In this document: in pieces, positions 13,880 through 23,448 of the stretch
Position numbering within the stretch: the first letter of the stretch is position 1
Layout of the letters: each line of letters begins with the position of its first letter
DNA from: a virus
Strand: one strand, 5' to 3'
Virus record (IMG/VR): IMGVR_UViG_3300010392_000262
Coordinates: 1-40,360 of that record
DNA length: 40,360 nucleotides
Translations under genes and position numbers: made by a program
The notes under the pieces: model-generated
Databases searched by the model: none
What the model was told of the DNA's origin: nothing
What the model saw: only the letters and a program-made list of their open reading frames with translations

Positions 13880-15606
13880 TGCCATCTTATGGAAATTTTC
13901 AAAGTGATAATAAAAAGTTTACAAACTTATCAAACAGAAGTAACCATAATCCAGAATTCAATTCATCAGTTAAACCAACTGATGATAAATCAAAAAACAA
14001 ATTTGATGACAACATGGATAAATATACTGAATTTTTATCATGGGCTAGATTCTATCCAGACTTATTTTTAGATTTAATTAAGCCAAAGATAGGTGCATTA
14101 AAATTACATTCGGATCAGCGTATATTTCTAAGAAGCACAGTTAGATTCGTTAGTTTATATGGGGTATTTCCCAGGGGCTGGGGAAAAACATTCAATGAAG
14201 TCCTAGCTATGTATGTAGTATCAGTGCTATTTCCAAATATGGAACAGGCGTTGACTGCACAAACGAAAGAAAATGCGGCTTCACTATTAAAAGATAAACA
14301 TACTGAAATAATAAAATATTACCCATGGTTTAAAAATGAAATATATAAACCAAAATTCAGTAAAAATGATGCAGAAGTGTTATTTTTAAATGGTTCAAGG
14401 GTTGATATTTTAGCGAACGCACAAACCTCAAAAGGACAACGTAGAAAAAAAATCATGATTGAAGAAGCAGCACTTCTTGATAATGTTACATTTGAAGATG
14501 CGTTAGAACCAATAGTAGAGATAGGAAGAACTACTGGTGGAGAACTAGCAATAGTAAATCCGGAAGAATTAAATCAACAGATAAATTTCTTCACGACATC
14601 TGGATTCAAAGGAACTGATGAGCATGTTAGAAGCCAAACGATGGTGAAAAGCATGGTTGAATTAAAGGGTGAAATTGTATTAGGATCGGATTGGAAATTA
14701 GGATGTTGGAATGGAAGAGGTTCAAATAGAAAACAGATAGAAAAAAAGAAAAAAAGAATGTCTGCTGTTGCATTCGCACAAAACTACGAGTCAAAATGGG
14801 TAGGGAGTGTAGAAAACTCATTGGTGGACATACAAGCGCTTATGCGAATAAGAAGTTTGAATGAGCCGGTATTTGAGCCTAGAAGTGGGTATGAATATTT
14901 TCTAGGAGTCGATGTTGCACGTTCTCAAAATACTGCAAACAACCAATCATCAATAGTTGTAATAGAAGTAGAGAGATATCCTAGTGGAAGAATTAAAAGT
15001 GCAAACTTAGTAAATTTAATTAACGTATCCAATGCATTGAATTTTAGCTCTCAGGCGCTAGAGGTAAAAAGAGTAAAAAATAAATACAACGCATCTATGA
15101 CAATTTGCGACGGAAATGGTTTAGGTCAGGGTCTAATCGATGCATTAATGCAGTCTCAAGATGATCCAATTAATGGAGAGACGTATTTGGCATGGAACAC
15201 GACAAACACTGATGCTATTCCAGACGATAGCAATTATGAGACATGTCTATATGATTTAAAGGCACAAGGTGTCAATGTATCAGTAATAGTAAACTTCATA
15301 GACTATGTTGACAGTGGGAAATTAAGAATATTGGAAAAAAAACAATATTCAGACTATGATGTGAATGATAAAAAATATTATGAGACAAATATATTACCAT
15401 TCGTACAGACGGACTTCTTAATAGAAGAGATTGTAAATTTACAGTTCATAGATGGTAAAAAAATAAAACAAGTAGTAAAAAAAGTAAACAAAGATAGATA
15501 TTCTGCATTGGCGTATGCTCTATGGTATATTAAGAATTTTGAAGATAATACCATAGAAGATAAGGGCAGTGATATAGATTATCTAGCAAGATATTTGAGA
15601 TTTTAG
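13879..15606 (+). CDS. terL: Terminase large subunit
   Basis: A 575-residue packaging motor. The ATPase half shows Walker A P-R-G-W-G-K-T (98-104) and Walker B I-M-I-E-E (192-196). The nuclease half has Asp345 in F-L-G-V-D-V-A-R, Asp411 in T-I-C-D-G-N-G and Asp539 in N-K-D-R-Y-S-A-L, the acidic triad expected for the RNase H-like domain that cuts concatemers. It would bind the portal, the next gene, and pump DNA into proheads. It starts at ATG 13879, overlapping the preceding stop by one base. In SPbeta the corresponding gene would be yonF, an assignment from gene order that I recall rather than searched. Confidence 0.92.
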   Translation: MPSYGNFQSDNKKFTNLSNRSNHNPEFNSSVKPTDDKSKNKFDDNMDKYTEFLSWARFYPDLFLDLIKPKIGALKLHSDQRIFLRSTVRFVSLYGVFPRGWGKTFNEVLAMYVVSVLFPNMEQALTAQTKENAASLLKDKHTEIIKYYPWFKNEIYKPKFSKNDAEVLFLNGSRVDILANAQTSKGQRRKKIMIEEAALLDNVTFEDALEPIVEIGRTTGGELAIVNPEELNQQINFFTTSGFKGTDEHVRSQTMVKSMVELKGEIVLGSDWKLGCWNGRGSNRKQIEKKKKRMSAVAFAQNYESKWVGSVENSLVDIQALMRIRSLNEPVFEPRSGYEYFLGVDVARSQNTANNQSSIVVIEVERYPSGRIKSANLVNLINVSNALNFSSQALEVKRVKNKYNASMTICDGNGLGQGLIDALMQSQDDPINGETYLAWNTTNTDAIPDDSNYETCLYDLKAQGVNVSVIVNFIDYVDSGKLRILEKKQYSDYDVNDKKYYETNILPFVQTDFLIEEIVNLQFIDGKKIKQVVKKVNKDRYSALAYALWYIKNFEDNTIEDKGSDIDYLARYLRF

Positions 15607-15617
15607 GAGGTGAATAA

Positions 15618-17153
15618 ATGACAGATAAAGACAAGGAATTATTATCTGAACAAGAAGTTTGGGATGTTCTTGAATTTGCAAAAAGTGCGTCAACATACTA
15701 TAATAATTACTTTACACCAGACTTAGTAAACAACGCAATGAAAGATGTCAATATGAATCCTCTAGTTGCCGACCAAGATAAGATTGAAAAGGCACTACAA
15801 AATCCAAAAGATTCAGAAGAAGAATTAATAGGTTTTTCTCAATATTTTGAGCTTATAGATATGATATATAAACGATCATTATATTATATGGGTAATATGT
15901 TATCATTTGATTATACATATAGACCAATAACTACAAAGGCAGAAGCACTAAGCAAAGAGACTTATAAAAAAGATGAAGAACGGCTATTGGATTTTATGGA
16001 TAAATTCGATGTTAAAAAAGAATTTACCACAGTTAGCAGACAATTAATGAGACAGGAAACATTTTACAGTGTATTCAGAGATGATGGTGAAAGATATACA
16101 TTGCAAGAATTGCCTAGAAAATATTGTAAAATTACCGGAAGATGGGATTATGGTATATTATTTGATTTCGATATGTTATGGTTTCAACAACCATCAGTAG
16201 ATATAAATATGTATCCAGATTCTTTCAAGAAAATGTATATGGATTATTTCAATAATGAAGATTATACGCCGTCTAGACCGACTGGTATGAGAGATACATC
16301 ATTCACGTATTGGGTTCAAACTGATCCAGAAGATGGTTTCTGGGCATGGAAATTTGCGCCTGAGATTACTACACAGGTTCCATATTTTGCTCCGATGTTT
16401 AGTGATGTTGCATTGAGACCATTGATAAGAAATCTACAAAAAAATATCTATGTCTTACAAGCGCAACAAGTTATGATTGGTACAATACCGATGTTAAAAG
16501 ATAACAAATCTGGAAATGTAAAAGATATGCTAGCAGTAAGTCCAGAAACAATGGGTAACTTCTTGGGACTGTTGAAGCAAGGTTTGGATGATGCAATTAA
16601 GGTTTCTGCGGCACCATTCGACAACATAGAAAAAATCTCGTTTGACAGTACAGAGAAAGATATTCTTAATAGCTATACCAAGAGTTTAGCAGCTACATCT
16701 GTATCTGCCGGAAGATTAATTTATTCTGGTGATAAGCAAACAGCATTGGAAACGGAATTATCAGTGGCTGTAGATGAATATATTATGGAATATCTATACC
16801 CACACTTTGAGGCTTTTCTTGAGTATCATATCAATAAAAGAACTAAAAATTATAAGTTTAAAATTAAATTAGAAGGTACTAATATGCCTAATAATAGAAA
16901 AAGAAGATTTGATCAAGCTATGGCGTTAGCAGATAAAGGAATTGTACTTCCACAAAAGATTGCAGCATCAATCGGAATGAGTCCTAGAGATTTAGAAATG
17001 CAAGTGGATATGGCGTTGGCATCTGGTTTTGCAGATAAGTTAAAACCATTGTTAAGCTCATACACTATGACGGGCGACTCAAAAGAAGCTAATCGTCCAA
17101 AAAAGGATACAGGTGACTTGTCTGATAGTGGAATGGCAAATAGAGATAATTAA
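15618..17153 (+). CDS. Portal protein
   Basis: A 511-residue protein starting at ATG 15618 after GGAGGTG and directly behind the large terminase. It has the features of phage portals: an acidic helical N-terminal part, a central alpha/beta region with W-F-Q-Q-P and Y-W-V-Q-T-D segments, a long helix around residues 270-310 (R-N-L-Q-K-N-I-Y-V-L-Q), and a C-terminal part with T-S-V-S-A-G-R-L-I-Y-S-G, typical of this family. Twelve copies would form the DNA gate at one capsid vertex. Identification rests on position and pattern; it corresponds to SPbeta YonE by gene order. Confidence 0.8.
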   Translation: MTDKDKELLSEQEVWDVLEFAKSASTYYNNYFTPDLVNNAMKDVNMNPLVADQDKIEKALQNPKDSEEELIGFSQYFELIDMIYKRSLYYMGNMLSFDYTYRPITTKAEALSKETYKKDEERLLDFMDKFDVKKEFTTVSRQLMRQETFYSVFRDDGERYTLQELPRKYCKITGRWDYGILFDFDMLWFQQPSVDINMYPDSFKKMYMDYFNNEDYTPSRPTGMRDTSFTYWVQTDPEDGFWAWKFAPEITTQVPYFAPMFSDVALRPLIRNLQKNIYVLQAQQVMIGTIPMLKDNKSGNVKDMLAVSPETMGNFLGLLKQGLDDAIKVSAAPFDNIEKISFDSTEKDILNSYTKSLAATSVSAGRLIYSGDKQTALETELSVAVDEYIMEYLYPHFEAFLEYHINKRTKNYKFKIKLEGTNMPNNRKRRFDQAMALADKGIVLPQKIAASIGMSPRDLEMQVDMALASGFADKLKPLLSSYTMTGDSKEANRPKKDTGDLSDSGMANRDN

Positions 17154-17165
17154 GGTGGTGAATGT

Positions 17166-17363
17166 ATGTATGTAGTAAATATAGAAAAGTTACCAGAGGA
17201 TGAATTATTTTCATGTGGTAAAACTATGTCTAAATATTTAACCAAACAGGGTGTACATTTACTTTCTAATAAAGATGGCAAGTATTATTTTGCAAAAAAT
17301 GACAAACTGAAAGGTATTTATGACATAGCACCTTTCTATTTAAAGATGATGGAAAGGTGGTGA
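17166..17363 (+). CDS. Small hypothetical head-module protein
   Basis: A 65-residue protein starting at ATG 17166 after GGTGGTG, between portal and protease-scaffold genes with gaps of 12 and 5 bases. It has alternating hydrophobic strands (H-L-L-S-N-K-D-G-K-Y-Y-F) and a basic Lys-rich middle. Small genes between portal and protease are common in Firmicutes phages and are usually uncharacterised. No family recognised. Confidence 0.65.
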   Translation: MYVVNIEKLPEDELFSCGKTMSKYLTKQGVHLLSNKDGKYYFAKNDKLKGIYDIAPFYLKMMERW

Positions 17364-17368
17364 AGTGA

Positions 17369-18667
17369 TTGAAAAAATTAAAATTCTCAGTTAAATACGA
17401 CTTAATGGAGATGGCAAATTCAGAAATAATGAAAGTTAAAATGTACATAGTTTCGGAAGGAAATAACCTTCACCAAAAACCAATTAGCTGGGAGGCTATT
17501 CAAAGTGCAAAACCTACATTGATTGGAAAACCAATTGTTGCAAAATATAACAAATGGACAAAGGATCTAATGGGTCATGAAATTGACGAAGTTCCAATTG
17601 GTGTGATTTTGAGAGATGAAGATATCTTTGAGGAAACTATAGACGGAAAGCGATGGCTTGGTGCTGTTGGTGATATATGGATGAGATACAGCCAGGATAT
17701 TAGTGGTGTATTGATTAGAGACATGTTAAAAGATCTAAGTATGGAAATCCTAGTAGCAGAAGAATCTGACATGGGAGACATTGAGCAGTTTGCCTTTACT
17801 GGTGTAACATTAATTAATGAGAATCCAGCAATTCCAGACGCAAGAGCAGAAGTTTTGAGCTTCCAAGAAGTAAAAGACGAGATTGAGAAACGTGTCTTCT
17901 CTAAAGATGATGAATCTCAATTATTAAATTCAATTAATGAGAAAATTGATTTGTTGACAGACAAAATCGATAAATTTAAAGAGAAGGACGGTGAGCAAAT
18001 GGAAAAGGATACAATAGTAGAAGAAAAAATGTCTACAGATGAAACTTCTGAAGAAAAAATGTCTGCTGGAGAAGCCAAGGAAGAAGAAATGGCTAAAGAA
18101 GAAGATATGGGGTGTGGAGACAAGATGGCATCCGAAGAAAAAATGGAAGAAGAAGTTAAAGAAGAAAAAATGACTTCCGATGCATATGTTGAATCAAGTG
18201 CTCAAGAAGCAATGTTAGAAGATGTAGCAGAAGATCAAGCGGAAGCTGCGGAAGAAGAAAATAAACCAGGAGTCATGGAAATTGAAGTCACAATTTACGA
18301 GGGTATGCAAACAGAACTTGTAGATTTAAAAGCAAAAGTAAAAGCGATGGAAGAAGACAAGGATGTATATATGTCCGAACTTGAGGCATTAAAAACATTT
18401 AAAGCTGATTATGATGCTGCCAAATTCTCAAAAGAGGTAGAATCTACATTGCTGGAAGCTTCTGATATTCCAAAGGATATTAGAGAGGAATTCAAAACAT
18501 TAGCTGCTGAAAAATTCTCAGTTGATACAATCCAAGAATGGAAGAATATTGTATTTGCAAAAGCTTATGAATATTCAAAAGGTTCAACAAAAAAGAATAA
18601 ACATATGTCCATTGATATTCCAAAAGAAACCAAAGATGATAAAAAATCTAATGGTCTATGGAATTAA
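17369..18667 (+). CDS. Prohead protease fused to scaffold
   Basis: A 432-residue protein starting at TTG 17369 after AAGGTGGTG. Residues about 1-165 look like a herpes/HK97-type prohead protease: His70 in M-G-H-E, followed by a strand-rich stretch and Ser124 in D-L-S-M-E-I as the likely catalytic pair. Residues 205-295 are extremely acidic with several E-E-K-M repeats, then a coiled coil (about 300-350) and a Lys-rich end, all scaffold-like. An in-frame ATG at 17999 (residue 211) preceded by AAGGACGGTGA could start a separate scaffold product, as in nested protease/scaffold genes of other phages. The protease call is by pattern only. Confidence 0.72.
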   Translation: MKKLKFSVKYDLMEMANSEIMKVKMYIVSEGNNLHQKPISWEAIQSAKPTLIGKPIVAKYNKWTKDLMGHEIDEVPIGVILRDEDIFEETIDGKRWLGAVGDIWMRYSQDISGVLIRDMLKDLSMEILVAEESDMGDIEQFAFTGVTLINENPAIPDARAEVLSFQEVKDEIEKRVFSKDDESQLLNSINEKIDLLTDKIDKFKEKDGEQMEKDTIVEEKMSTDETSEEKMSAGEAKEEEMAKEEDMGCGDKMASEEKMEEEVKEEKMTSDAYVESSAQEAMLEDVAEDQAEAAEEENKPGVMEIEVTIYEGMQTELVDLKAKVKAMEEDKDVYMSELEALKTFKADYDAAKFSKEVESTLLEASDIPKDIREEFKTLAAEKFSVDTIQEWKNIVFAKAYEYSKGSTKKNKHMSIDIPKETKDDKKSNGLWN

Positions 18668-18695
18668 TTATAAATAAAACGAGGAGGAAGATTTT

Positions 18696-19019
18696 ATGGC
18701 AATTAATGCTACGGCAAAAGCACGTTTAAATAAAATGTGTATTGTTGCTAAAGAAGTTCAGCTTGGCGATATAATTGAAGCTTTGCAAAACCAAATTCAC
18801 GGATCACATGTTGCTACTGCTGACGAAGAAACAGCAGGTAGTGTAGCTATTGCAAGTGGATTAACTAGTATTGCTGGTTTTCTTATTCAAGTATATAGAG
18901 CCGATATCTTATTGGCAAGTTATGACGTATCTGCTAGTGGTGGAACGTTGACTGTTGCTACAAATGGTACAGATTATGTAGTAACTGAAAATGATGTAAT
19001 AAATTACGTAATTTATTAA
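18696..19019 (+). CDS. Small head protein, possible decoration protein
   Basis: A 107-residue protein starting at ATG 18696 after GAGGAGG. The N-terminal 35 residues are helical and basic; the rest is Ala/Ser/Thr/Val-rich with short beta strands, typical of virion surface proteins. It lies between scaffold and capsid genes, separated by 28 and 23 bases. It could be a capsid decoration or minor head protein. No family recognised. Confidence 0.65.
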   Translation: MAINATAKARLNKMCIVAKEVQLGDIIEALQNQIHGSHVATADEETAGSVAIASGLTSIAGFLIQVYRADILLASYDVSASGGTLTVATNGTDYVVTENDVINYVIY

Positions 19020-19042
19020 GGATTATAAGGAGGAGTAACATT

Positions 19043-19576
19043 ATGGCAAACGGTATTTTAGTACAAAACAAAGTACACGCAAAAGACACAGACGCACTAA
19101 ACAGACCAGTAGTAGTAGCTGCATCTGACGTACAAAACGGACACGTATTAGACATTTCTAATGACGGAACTAACGCTAATGGTTCAGAAGTCTGGACTGG
19201 AGTAGCACCAACAACTGGAAATTTATCAAACTTATGGATGGCATATTCTCCAGAAGTTGTAATCACTGCTGGTGCTTACAGAGGATTAACTCCAGACCCT
19301 AGACAATTCACAAATGTAGCTGGCAGAGTATTTGACGCGTTTAAACCACAGGTTGGCGATATTATGACATTAACAGAAGATAATTTAGCTGGAACTAAAT
19401 CTACTAATACATTTGTAGTAGCTACTAACACTGCTTTTGCATTAACTTGGGGGGCTGCTGCAGTATCTGGATTATCACTAGAATTAATTGAAGAGACTAC
19501 TTTATCTCTTGGTACTGGTGCAATTGGAAGTCAAAAAATAGTTGCTTACAAATTCGAAGTTGTAGCAATTGCATAA
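19043..19576 (+). CDS. Probable capsid decoration/stabilisation protein
   Basis: A 177-residue protein starting at ATG 19043 after AAGGAGGAG. It is rich in Ala, Gly, Thr and Val with a regular beta pattern, lacks Cys, and is placed immediately before the major capsid gene. That is the usual arrangement of a head decoration protein made in similar amounts to the capsid. Its codons share the capsid gene's preference for C-ending forms such as AAC and GAC, suggesting high expression. The identification is by context. Confidence 0.7.
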   Translation: MANGILVQNKVHAKDTDALNRPVVVAASDVQNGHVLDISNDGTNANGSEVWTGVAPTTGNLSNLWMAYSPEVVITAGAYRGLTPDPRQFTNVAGRVFDAFKPQVGDIMTLTEDNLAGTKSTNTFVVATNTAFALTWGAAAVSGLSLELIEETTLSLGTGAIGSQKIVAYKFEVVAIA

Positions 19577-19603
19577 TTTTAAAATTTAAGGAGGATTAAC
19601 AAT

Positions 19604-20689
19604 ATGATCAGATTACCTAAAAACGTTGTTACGTTTTCGCAAAATAATACAAAGCCTTATGAGCAGTTCGTAGATTATTTTAATCATAAGCATAATAAAG
19701 TAGGTAAATTCGACGCTTCAGTTGATTTACACACTAAAAAAGATCAAATCAACTTTGCAGTAAGAGAAGAAATCGGCAGATTAGCTAACGTTTCAAATAT
19801 GGAAGGCATTGCAAACGAAGTTATTGCAACTAATCCATTATATGCATGGGCAACTTTCGCAGTTATCGGAACAATGGTAGACGCTGTTTTACCAGACACA
19901 ATTATCGATTCAATTGGTTTATACACTGATTTAAGAGTTGGTGGATACGGAGATTCTTTCTCTTTTGATATCGAGACTAGAGACTTATTTGTAGTTTCTA
20001 AGTATGGTAATGGTTCTAGACAATCTGAAATCCACAAGCAATTCAAAGGTCAAGTAAACATTATTCCTGAGAACAGACAAATTACAGTTCAAACTTCATT
20101 ATACAAAGTATTATGTGGTTTAGAAGATATGGCTGATTTCGCAATGAAAGCTGCTAGATCATTAGAAACTCAAATGACTGTTGACGCATTTAACGCATTC
20201 AATGTAGCTATGGAAGCTCTTCCAACTGCTGGCGATGCTGCACTTAAGGTTGTTGGATATACTCAATCAGCTTTAGTTGAATTATGTCAAAAAGTTACTG
20301 CATTTAACGGTGGAAAGAAAGCCGTTATCGTGGGCACTCAATTAGCATTACAAAACATCTTACCAACTGATAGTAATTACAGATACTCTTTAGAGTCTGA
20401 TTATGTTAAGATTGGTTACATTAGAGATGCGTTTGGTTATGATGTAATGGTATTACCACAAGTTGCTGATCACACTACTGATTTCAAATTAGCTTTAGAT
20501 GACAACAACATTTACATTCTTTCACCATCAGGTGATAAATTAATCAAAGGTGCCTTAGAAGGCGCTACTATGGCAAACACTCAAGGATACACTAATACTG
20601 CTAACTTGACTGAAAATGCTACATTAAATAAGCGTTGGGGCTTCGCTGTTGCGACTTCATCAATTGCTGGTTTAATTGCATTATCATAA
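19604..20689 (+). CDS. Major capsid protein (HK97-like)
   Basis: A 361-residue protein starting at ATG 19604 after AAGGAGG. Length, lack of Cys clusters, the long helix near residues 165-200 and the C-terminal beta segments ending in W-G-F-A-V-A-T-S-S fit HK97-fold capsid proteins. It follows protease, scaffold and decoration genes and is closed by a strong intrinsic terminator, consistent with being the most expressed virion gene. Codon choice differs from neighbours, with more AAC, TTC and GAC. The identification is strong from context, moderate from sequence. Confidence 0.85.
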   Translation: MIRLPKNVVTFSQNNTKPYEQFVDYFNHKHNKVGKFDASVDLHTKKDQINFAVREEIGRLANVSNMEGIANEVIATNPLYAWATFAVIGTMVDAVLPDTIIDSIGLYTDLRVGGYGDSFSFDIETRDLFVVSKYGNGSRQSEIHKQFKGQVNIIPENRQITVQTSLYKVLCGLEDMADFAMKAARSLETQMTVDAFNAFNVAMEALPTAGDAALKVVGYTQSALVELCQKVTAFNGGKKAVIVGTQLALQNILPTDSNYRYSLESDYVKIGYIRDAFGYDVMVLPQVADHTTDFKLALDDNNIYILSPSGDKLIKGALEGATMANTQGYTNTANLTENATLNKRWGFAVATSSIAGLIALS

Positions 20690-20709
20690 TTTTGATATTG
20701 TCTTGTATT

Positions 20710-20738
20710 GGGGAGAGAAAATCTCCCCTTTATTATAT
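20710..20738 (+). terminator. Intrinsic terminator after the capsid gene
   Basis: GGGGAGA (20710-20716) pairs with TCTCCCC (20722-20728) around GAAAA, then TTTATTATATTT. It probably limits transcription into the connector and tail genes, giving a surplus of capsid message. Its stem overlaps a false upstream reading of the next gene, which really starts at 20762. Confidence 0.85.
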
Positions 20739-20761
20739 TTGAAAAGGAAGGATTATCTGAA

Positions 20762-21424
20762 ATGGCAAAATTAAAAGCTGAAATAGAAAAAGAAAATAAA
20801 GAATTAATGAAAGAAAATAAGAATCTAAAGGTAGAGCAAGGAAAAATGAATGATAAGATGTCAAAGCTTGAAGAAATGATGGAAAAGTTGATGAATCAAC
20901 AAGCTACAACTCCAATCGTACAAACTCAACCTATCGACAATTCTAATCAACCAATTCCACCAAATGAATACGTGAGAGTTACATCACTTATTAGAGGCAA
21001 GTTAAATGTTTCTACAGAACGATTTGGTAGAGGTACGGTTTTTCATTTTAATGCTTTTGGTCAAACAAAAAATATTAATTACCAAACTTTAGAGAACATT
21101 GTAAACAATAATAGGTCGTTTGCAGAAAAGGGTTATTTTTTCATACACAATAAAAAAGCCGTTAGGGATTTGATGTTGGAAGAGCATTATGAAAGCATTT
21201 TATCTAGAGAAGATATGGTTGAAATCATAGAAAATAAAAGTTCAAACATTGTTGGTTTATTTGAGACTTCAAATGAAGATCAAAGACAACAAATTGTAGA
21301 GCTACTGGTGGAACATGTTGCAGGTGGTGGAAACATTGATTTTAATAAACTAGTTGCCATGTCTGATATTTATGGTAAAGATATTTCTGTGATGATTAAA
21401 GATGTCAAAGATTTTAAAAAGTAA
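20762..21424 (+). CDS. Coiled-coil hypothetical protein after the capsid gene
   Basis: A 220-residue protein. ATG 20762 is used because GGAAGGA precedes it and earlier in-frame codons fall in the capsid terminator. Residues 1-46 are a Lys/Glu/Met coiled coil, followed by a Pro/Gln/Asn linker to about 65, then a compact domain (70-130, with F-G-R-G-T-V-F-H-F) and a helical C-terminal part. Its place after the capsid suggests a head-vertex, head-fibre or connector role. No family recognised. Confidence 0.7.
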   Translation: MAKLKAEIEKENKELMKENKNLKVEQGKMNDKMSKLEEMMEKLMNQQATTPIVQTQPIDNSNQPIPPNEYVRVTSLIRGKLNVSTERFGRGTVFHFNAFGQTKNINYQTLENIVNNNRSFAEKGYFFIHNKKAVRDLMLEEHYESILSREDMVEIIENKSSNIVGLFETSNEDQRQQIVELLVEHVAGGGNIDFNKLVAMSDIYGKDISVMIKDVKDFKK

Positions 21425-21456
21425 TCCAAGTCGTTGTGACCTTGGGAGGTGCTTAA

Positions 21457-21915
21457 ATGGCTACGACATATGATGAAATATATGATTTAGCCCTTGTTTC
21501 GATAAGGGATTATAAGTTGGATGAATTATTCAATATCAGTGAACCTGACTTCAAAACTTATTTAAAAGGTTTTTTAATCAGGGCTATTCCCAAGTTTACA
21601 AATAGTAGGCAAGATCTGGATGATAGGGATGATGTATTAGATACATTCAACATAACATTAACCACCAAAGAGCAGGATATTTTGGCGACATTATTAACTA
21701 ATCAATGGTTGGAAAAAGAAATAAAAGATGTGACTCAATTTAATTTGCATTTAAACGATACAGATTTTAAACATTATGCTGAGTCAAAAAATCTACAAGA
21801 AAAACAGAACTTACATGATAAAACTAGAGAGCGTGTTAACCAGGATATGACAGACTATGGCTTAAAGCAAATTGATTGGCAAGCTTGGGCTAATGGCAAT
21901 TTCTTTGGAACGTAG
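21457..21915 (+). CDS. Candidate head-tail connector protein
   Basis: A 152-residue mainly helical protein starting at ATG 21457 after GGGAGGTG. The pattern (N-terminal helices containing Y-D-E-I-Y-D-L-A, a central strand I-T-L-T-T-K-E-Q and long C-terminal helices) and its place second after the capsid match head-completion adaptor proteins of siphoviruses, which bind the portal. I assign it by context; the sequence itself shows no diagnostic motif. Confidence 0.65.
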   Translation: MATTYDEIYDLALVSIRDYKLDELFNISEPDFKTYLKGFLIRAIPKFTNSRQDLDDRDDVLDTFNITLTTKEQDILATLLTNQWLEKEIKDVTQFNLHLNDTDFKHYAESKNLQEKQNLHDKTRERVNQDMTDYGLKQIDWQAWANGNFFGT

Positions 21916-21923
21916 GTGATTAT

Positions 21924-22919
21924 ATGACATTAAAATTTTATAACGCATACAAAGCAATAGAAAAAACACCAAAAGAATCCTATTACGACAATGCACAAGC
22001 TCAGATAGATGCTCAATTTACAAACTCTTCAACAATAGATACAATTGGGGAAGAAGTTACATTTGGAACACAAGTATACACCGATACACAAGTTAGAACA
22101 GTAACTGTGTTTAATCCGAAGACTGGAAGAAAAGAAGGAAATGACTGGAGAAGAATAATTTTCCAATCACCAATTGTAGAAAATATTGGATACCGGTATG
22201 AATTTGATAATAATATTTGGCTTTCAACAAATGATAATAGCTATGGAGAACCTACTAGCAGTGTAATAACTAGGCGCTGCAATAATGTATGGCGATATAG
22301 GGATATCAATGGAGATTTGATGGAAGAACCATGCGTTGTGGATTATTCATATTCTGGAAATCAATTTGAATACAAGACTTCTATAATTACAGTTAGTGGA
22401 GATGCTTTGGTTATATTGCAAGCTAATGATAAATCAAAGGCATTGAAAATAAATGACAGAACTATACTGAATGGACAGGCATTTAAAATAAACGGAATTT
22501 ACAACTTTGGTAACAATGAGACTTTTGACTCGGATTCTTATCCGCTTATTTACATGGATGTATTTAAAGATATAGAAAGATCAGAGGATGATTTGGTTAA
22601 TAATATACCAGAATGGATTCCACCAATTCCTTCAGATCCAACACCTACTGATGGAATATTTATATTACCAAATGTGGTAGAAATTGGGAAAGATGAAGAA
22701 GTGGAATATACCGTATATAATTATGCAAGTGGTGTGCCTCAAGCTGATGTATTTACTTATGGATTGAGTGGAGCAGATGCATCAAACTATGAATTTACAA
22801 ATGTAGGTGGAAACAACTTTAAAGTTAAGTCTTTAGGACACGACTATACTAAATTAAAGGTTACATGTACTACTGGTATAGGTTCTGAAGATATAGACAT
22901 ACAATTAAATAATTGGTAA
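21924..22919 (+). CDS. Head-tail joining candidate with C-terminal Ig-like domain
   Basis: A 331-residue protein starting at ATG 21924 nine bases after the previous stop. The body is beta-rich with many Asn, Thr and Tyr. After a Pro-rich linker (near residues 230-243: W-I-P-P-I-P-S-D-P-T-P-T) the last 85 residues form an Ig-like (BIG-type) domain with strands ending K-V-T-C-T-T-G-I-G. Such surface Ig-like domains are added to many virion proteins and may bind carbohydrate on the host. The core role is probably in the neck or connector. Confidence 0.65.
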   Translation: MTLKFYNAYKAIEKTPKESYYDNAQAQIDAQFTNSSTIDTIGEEVTFGTQVYTDTQVRTVTVFNPKTGRKEGNDWRRIIFQSPIVENIGYRYEFDNNIWLSTNDNSYGEPTSSVITRRCNNVWRYRDINGDLMEEPCVVDYSYSGNQFEYKTSIITVSGDALVILQANDKSKALKINDRTILNGQAFKINGIYNFGNNETFDSDSYPLIYMDVFKDIERSEDDLVNNIPEWIPPIPSDPTPTDGIFILPNVVEIGKDEEVEYTVYNYASGVPQADVFTYGLSGADASNYEFTNVGGNNFKVKSLGHDYTKLKVTCTTGIGSEDIDIQLNNW

Positions 22920-22931
22920 GGAGGGATGTAG

Positions 22932-23441
22932 ATGGCACATTTCGAAGAGTTAAATGATATAAATTTTTATATAAAAAAGACTCTACTGGATGATGGAGAT
23001 TTGAAAAAGTTGCTATTTTATCCAGAAGAAGATGCACTAAAACCCTCTAATCCGATACCGGATGATGATCAAATATGGAAAGTGCATATGTTTCCGATGG
23101 AAAGGTATGTTGATGCCACAACGGATGACAAAACATACTTGAACTATTTTTATAACATGGGGAGAAATTATTCAAGCAATAATTCATTTGCATATATAGA
23201 TATTGTATTTGATATAATAATTTATCTTGATTCAGATGAAATAAATGAAGGACTCAGACGGATATCTATATTAAATTTAATTGATACGAAATTTAATGAA
23301 AAAGATTTAGGGATTGGATTGATGGATAAATCATATCTACAAGGATGGTCTGAACGAAACTACAGTAAAAATCATTATGGCATTCGGACAACATATAGGA
23401 TCAGTCTAAATAGTAATATAACTTGCATAAATGGAAATTAG
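22932..23441 (+). CDS. Candidate neck or tail-terminator protein
   Basis: A 169-residue protein starting at ATG 22932 after GGAGGGATG. It mixes helices and strands, with many Asp and Tyr residues and a hydrophobic centre (residues 94-106) that reads like a buried strand pair. In siphoviruses the third or fourth gene after the capsid often encodes a head-completion or tail-terminator protein of this size. No motif confirms it. Confidence 0.65.
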   Translation: MAHFEELNDINFYIKKTLLDDGDLKKLLFYPEEDALKPSNPIPDDDQIWKVHMFPMERYVDATTDDKTYLNYFYNMGRNYSSNNSFAYIDIVFDIIIYLDSDEINEGLRRISILNLIDTKFNEKDLGIGLMDKSYLQGWSERNYSKNHYGIRTTYRISLNSNITCINGN

Positions 23442-23448
23442 GTGTATT

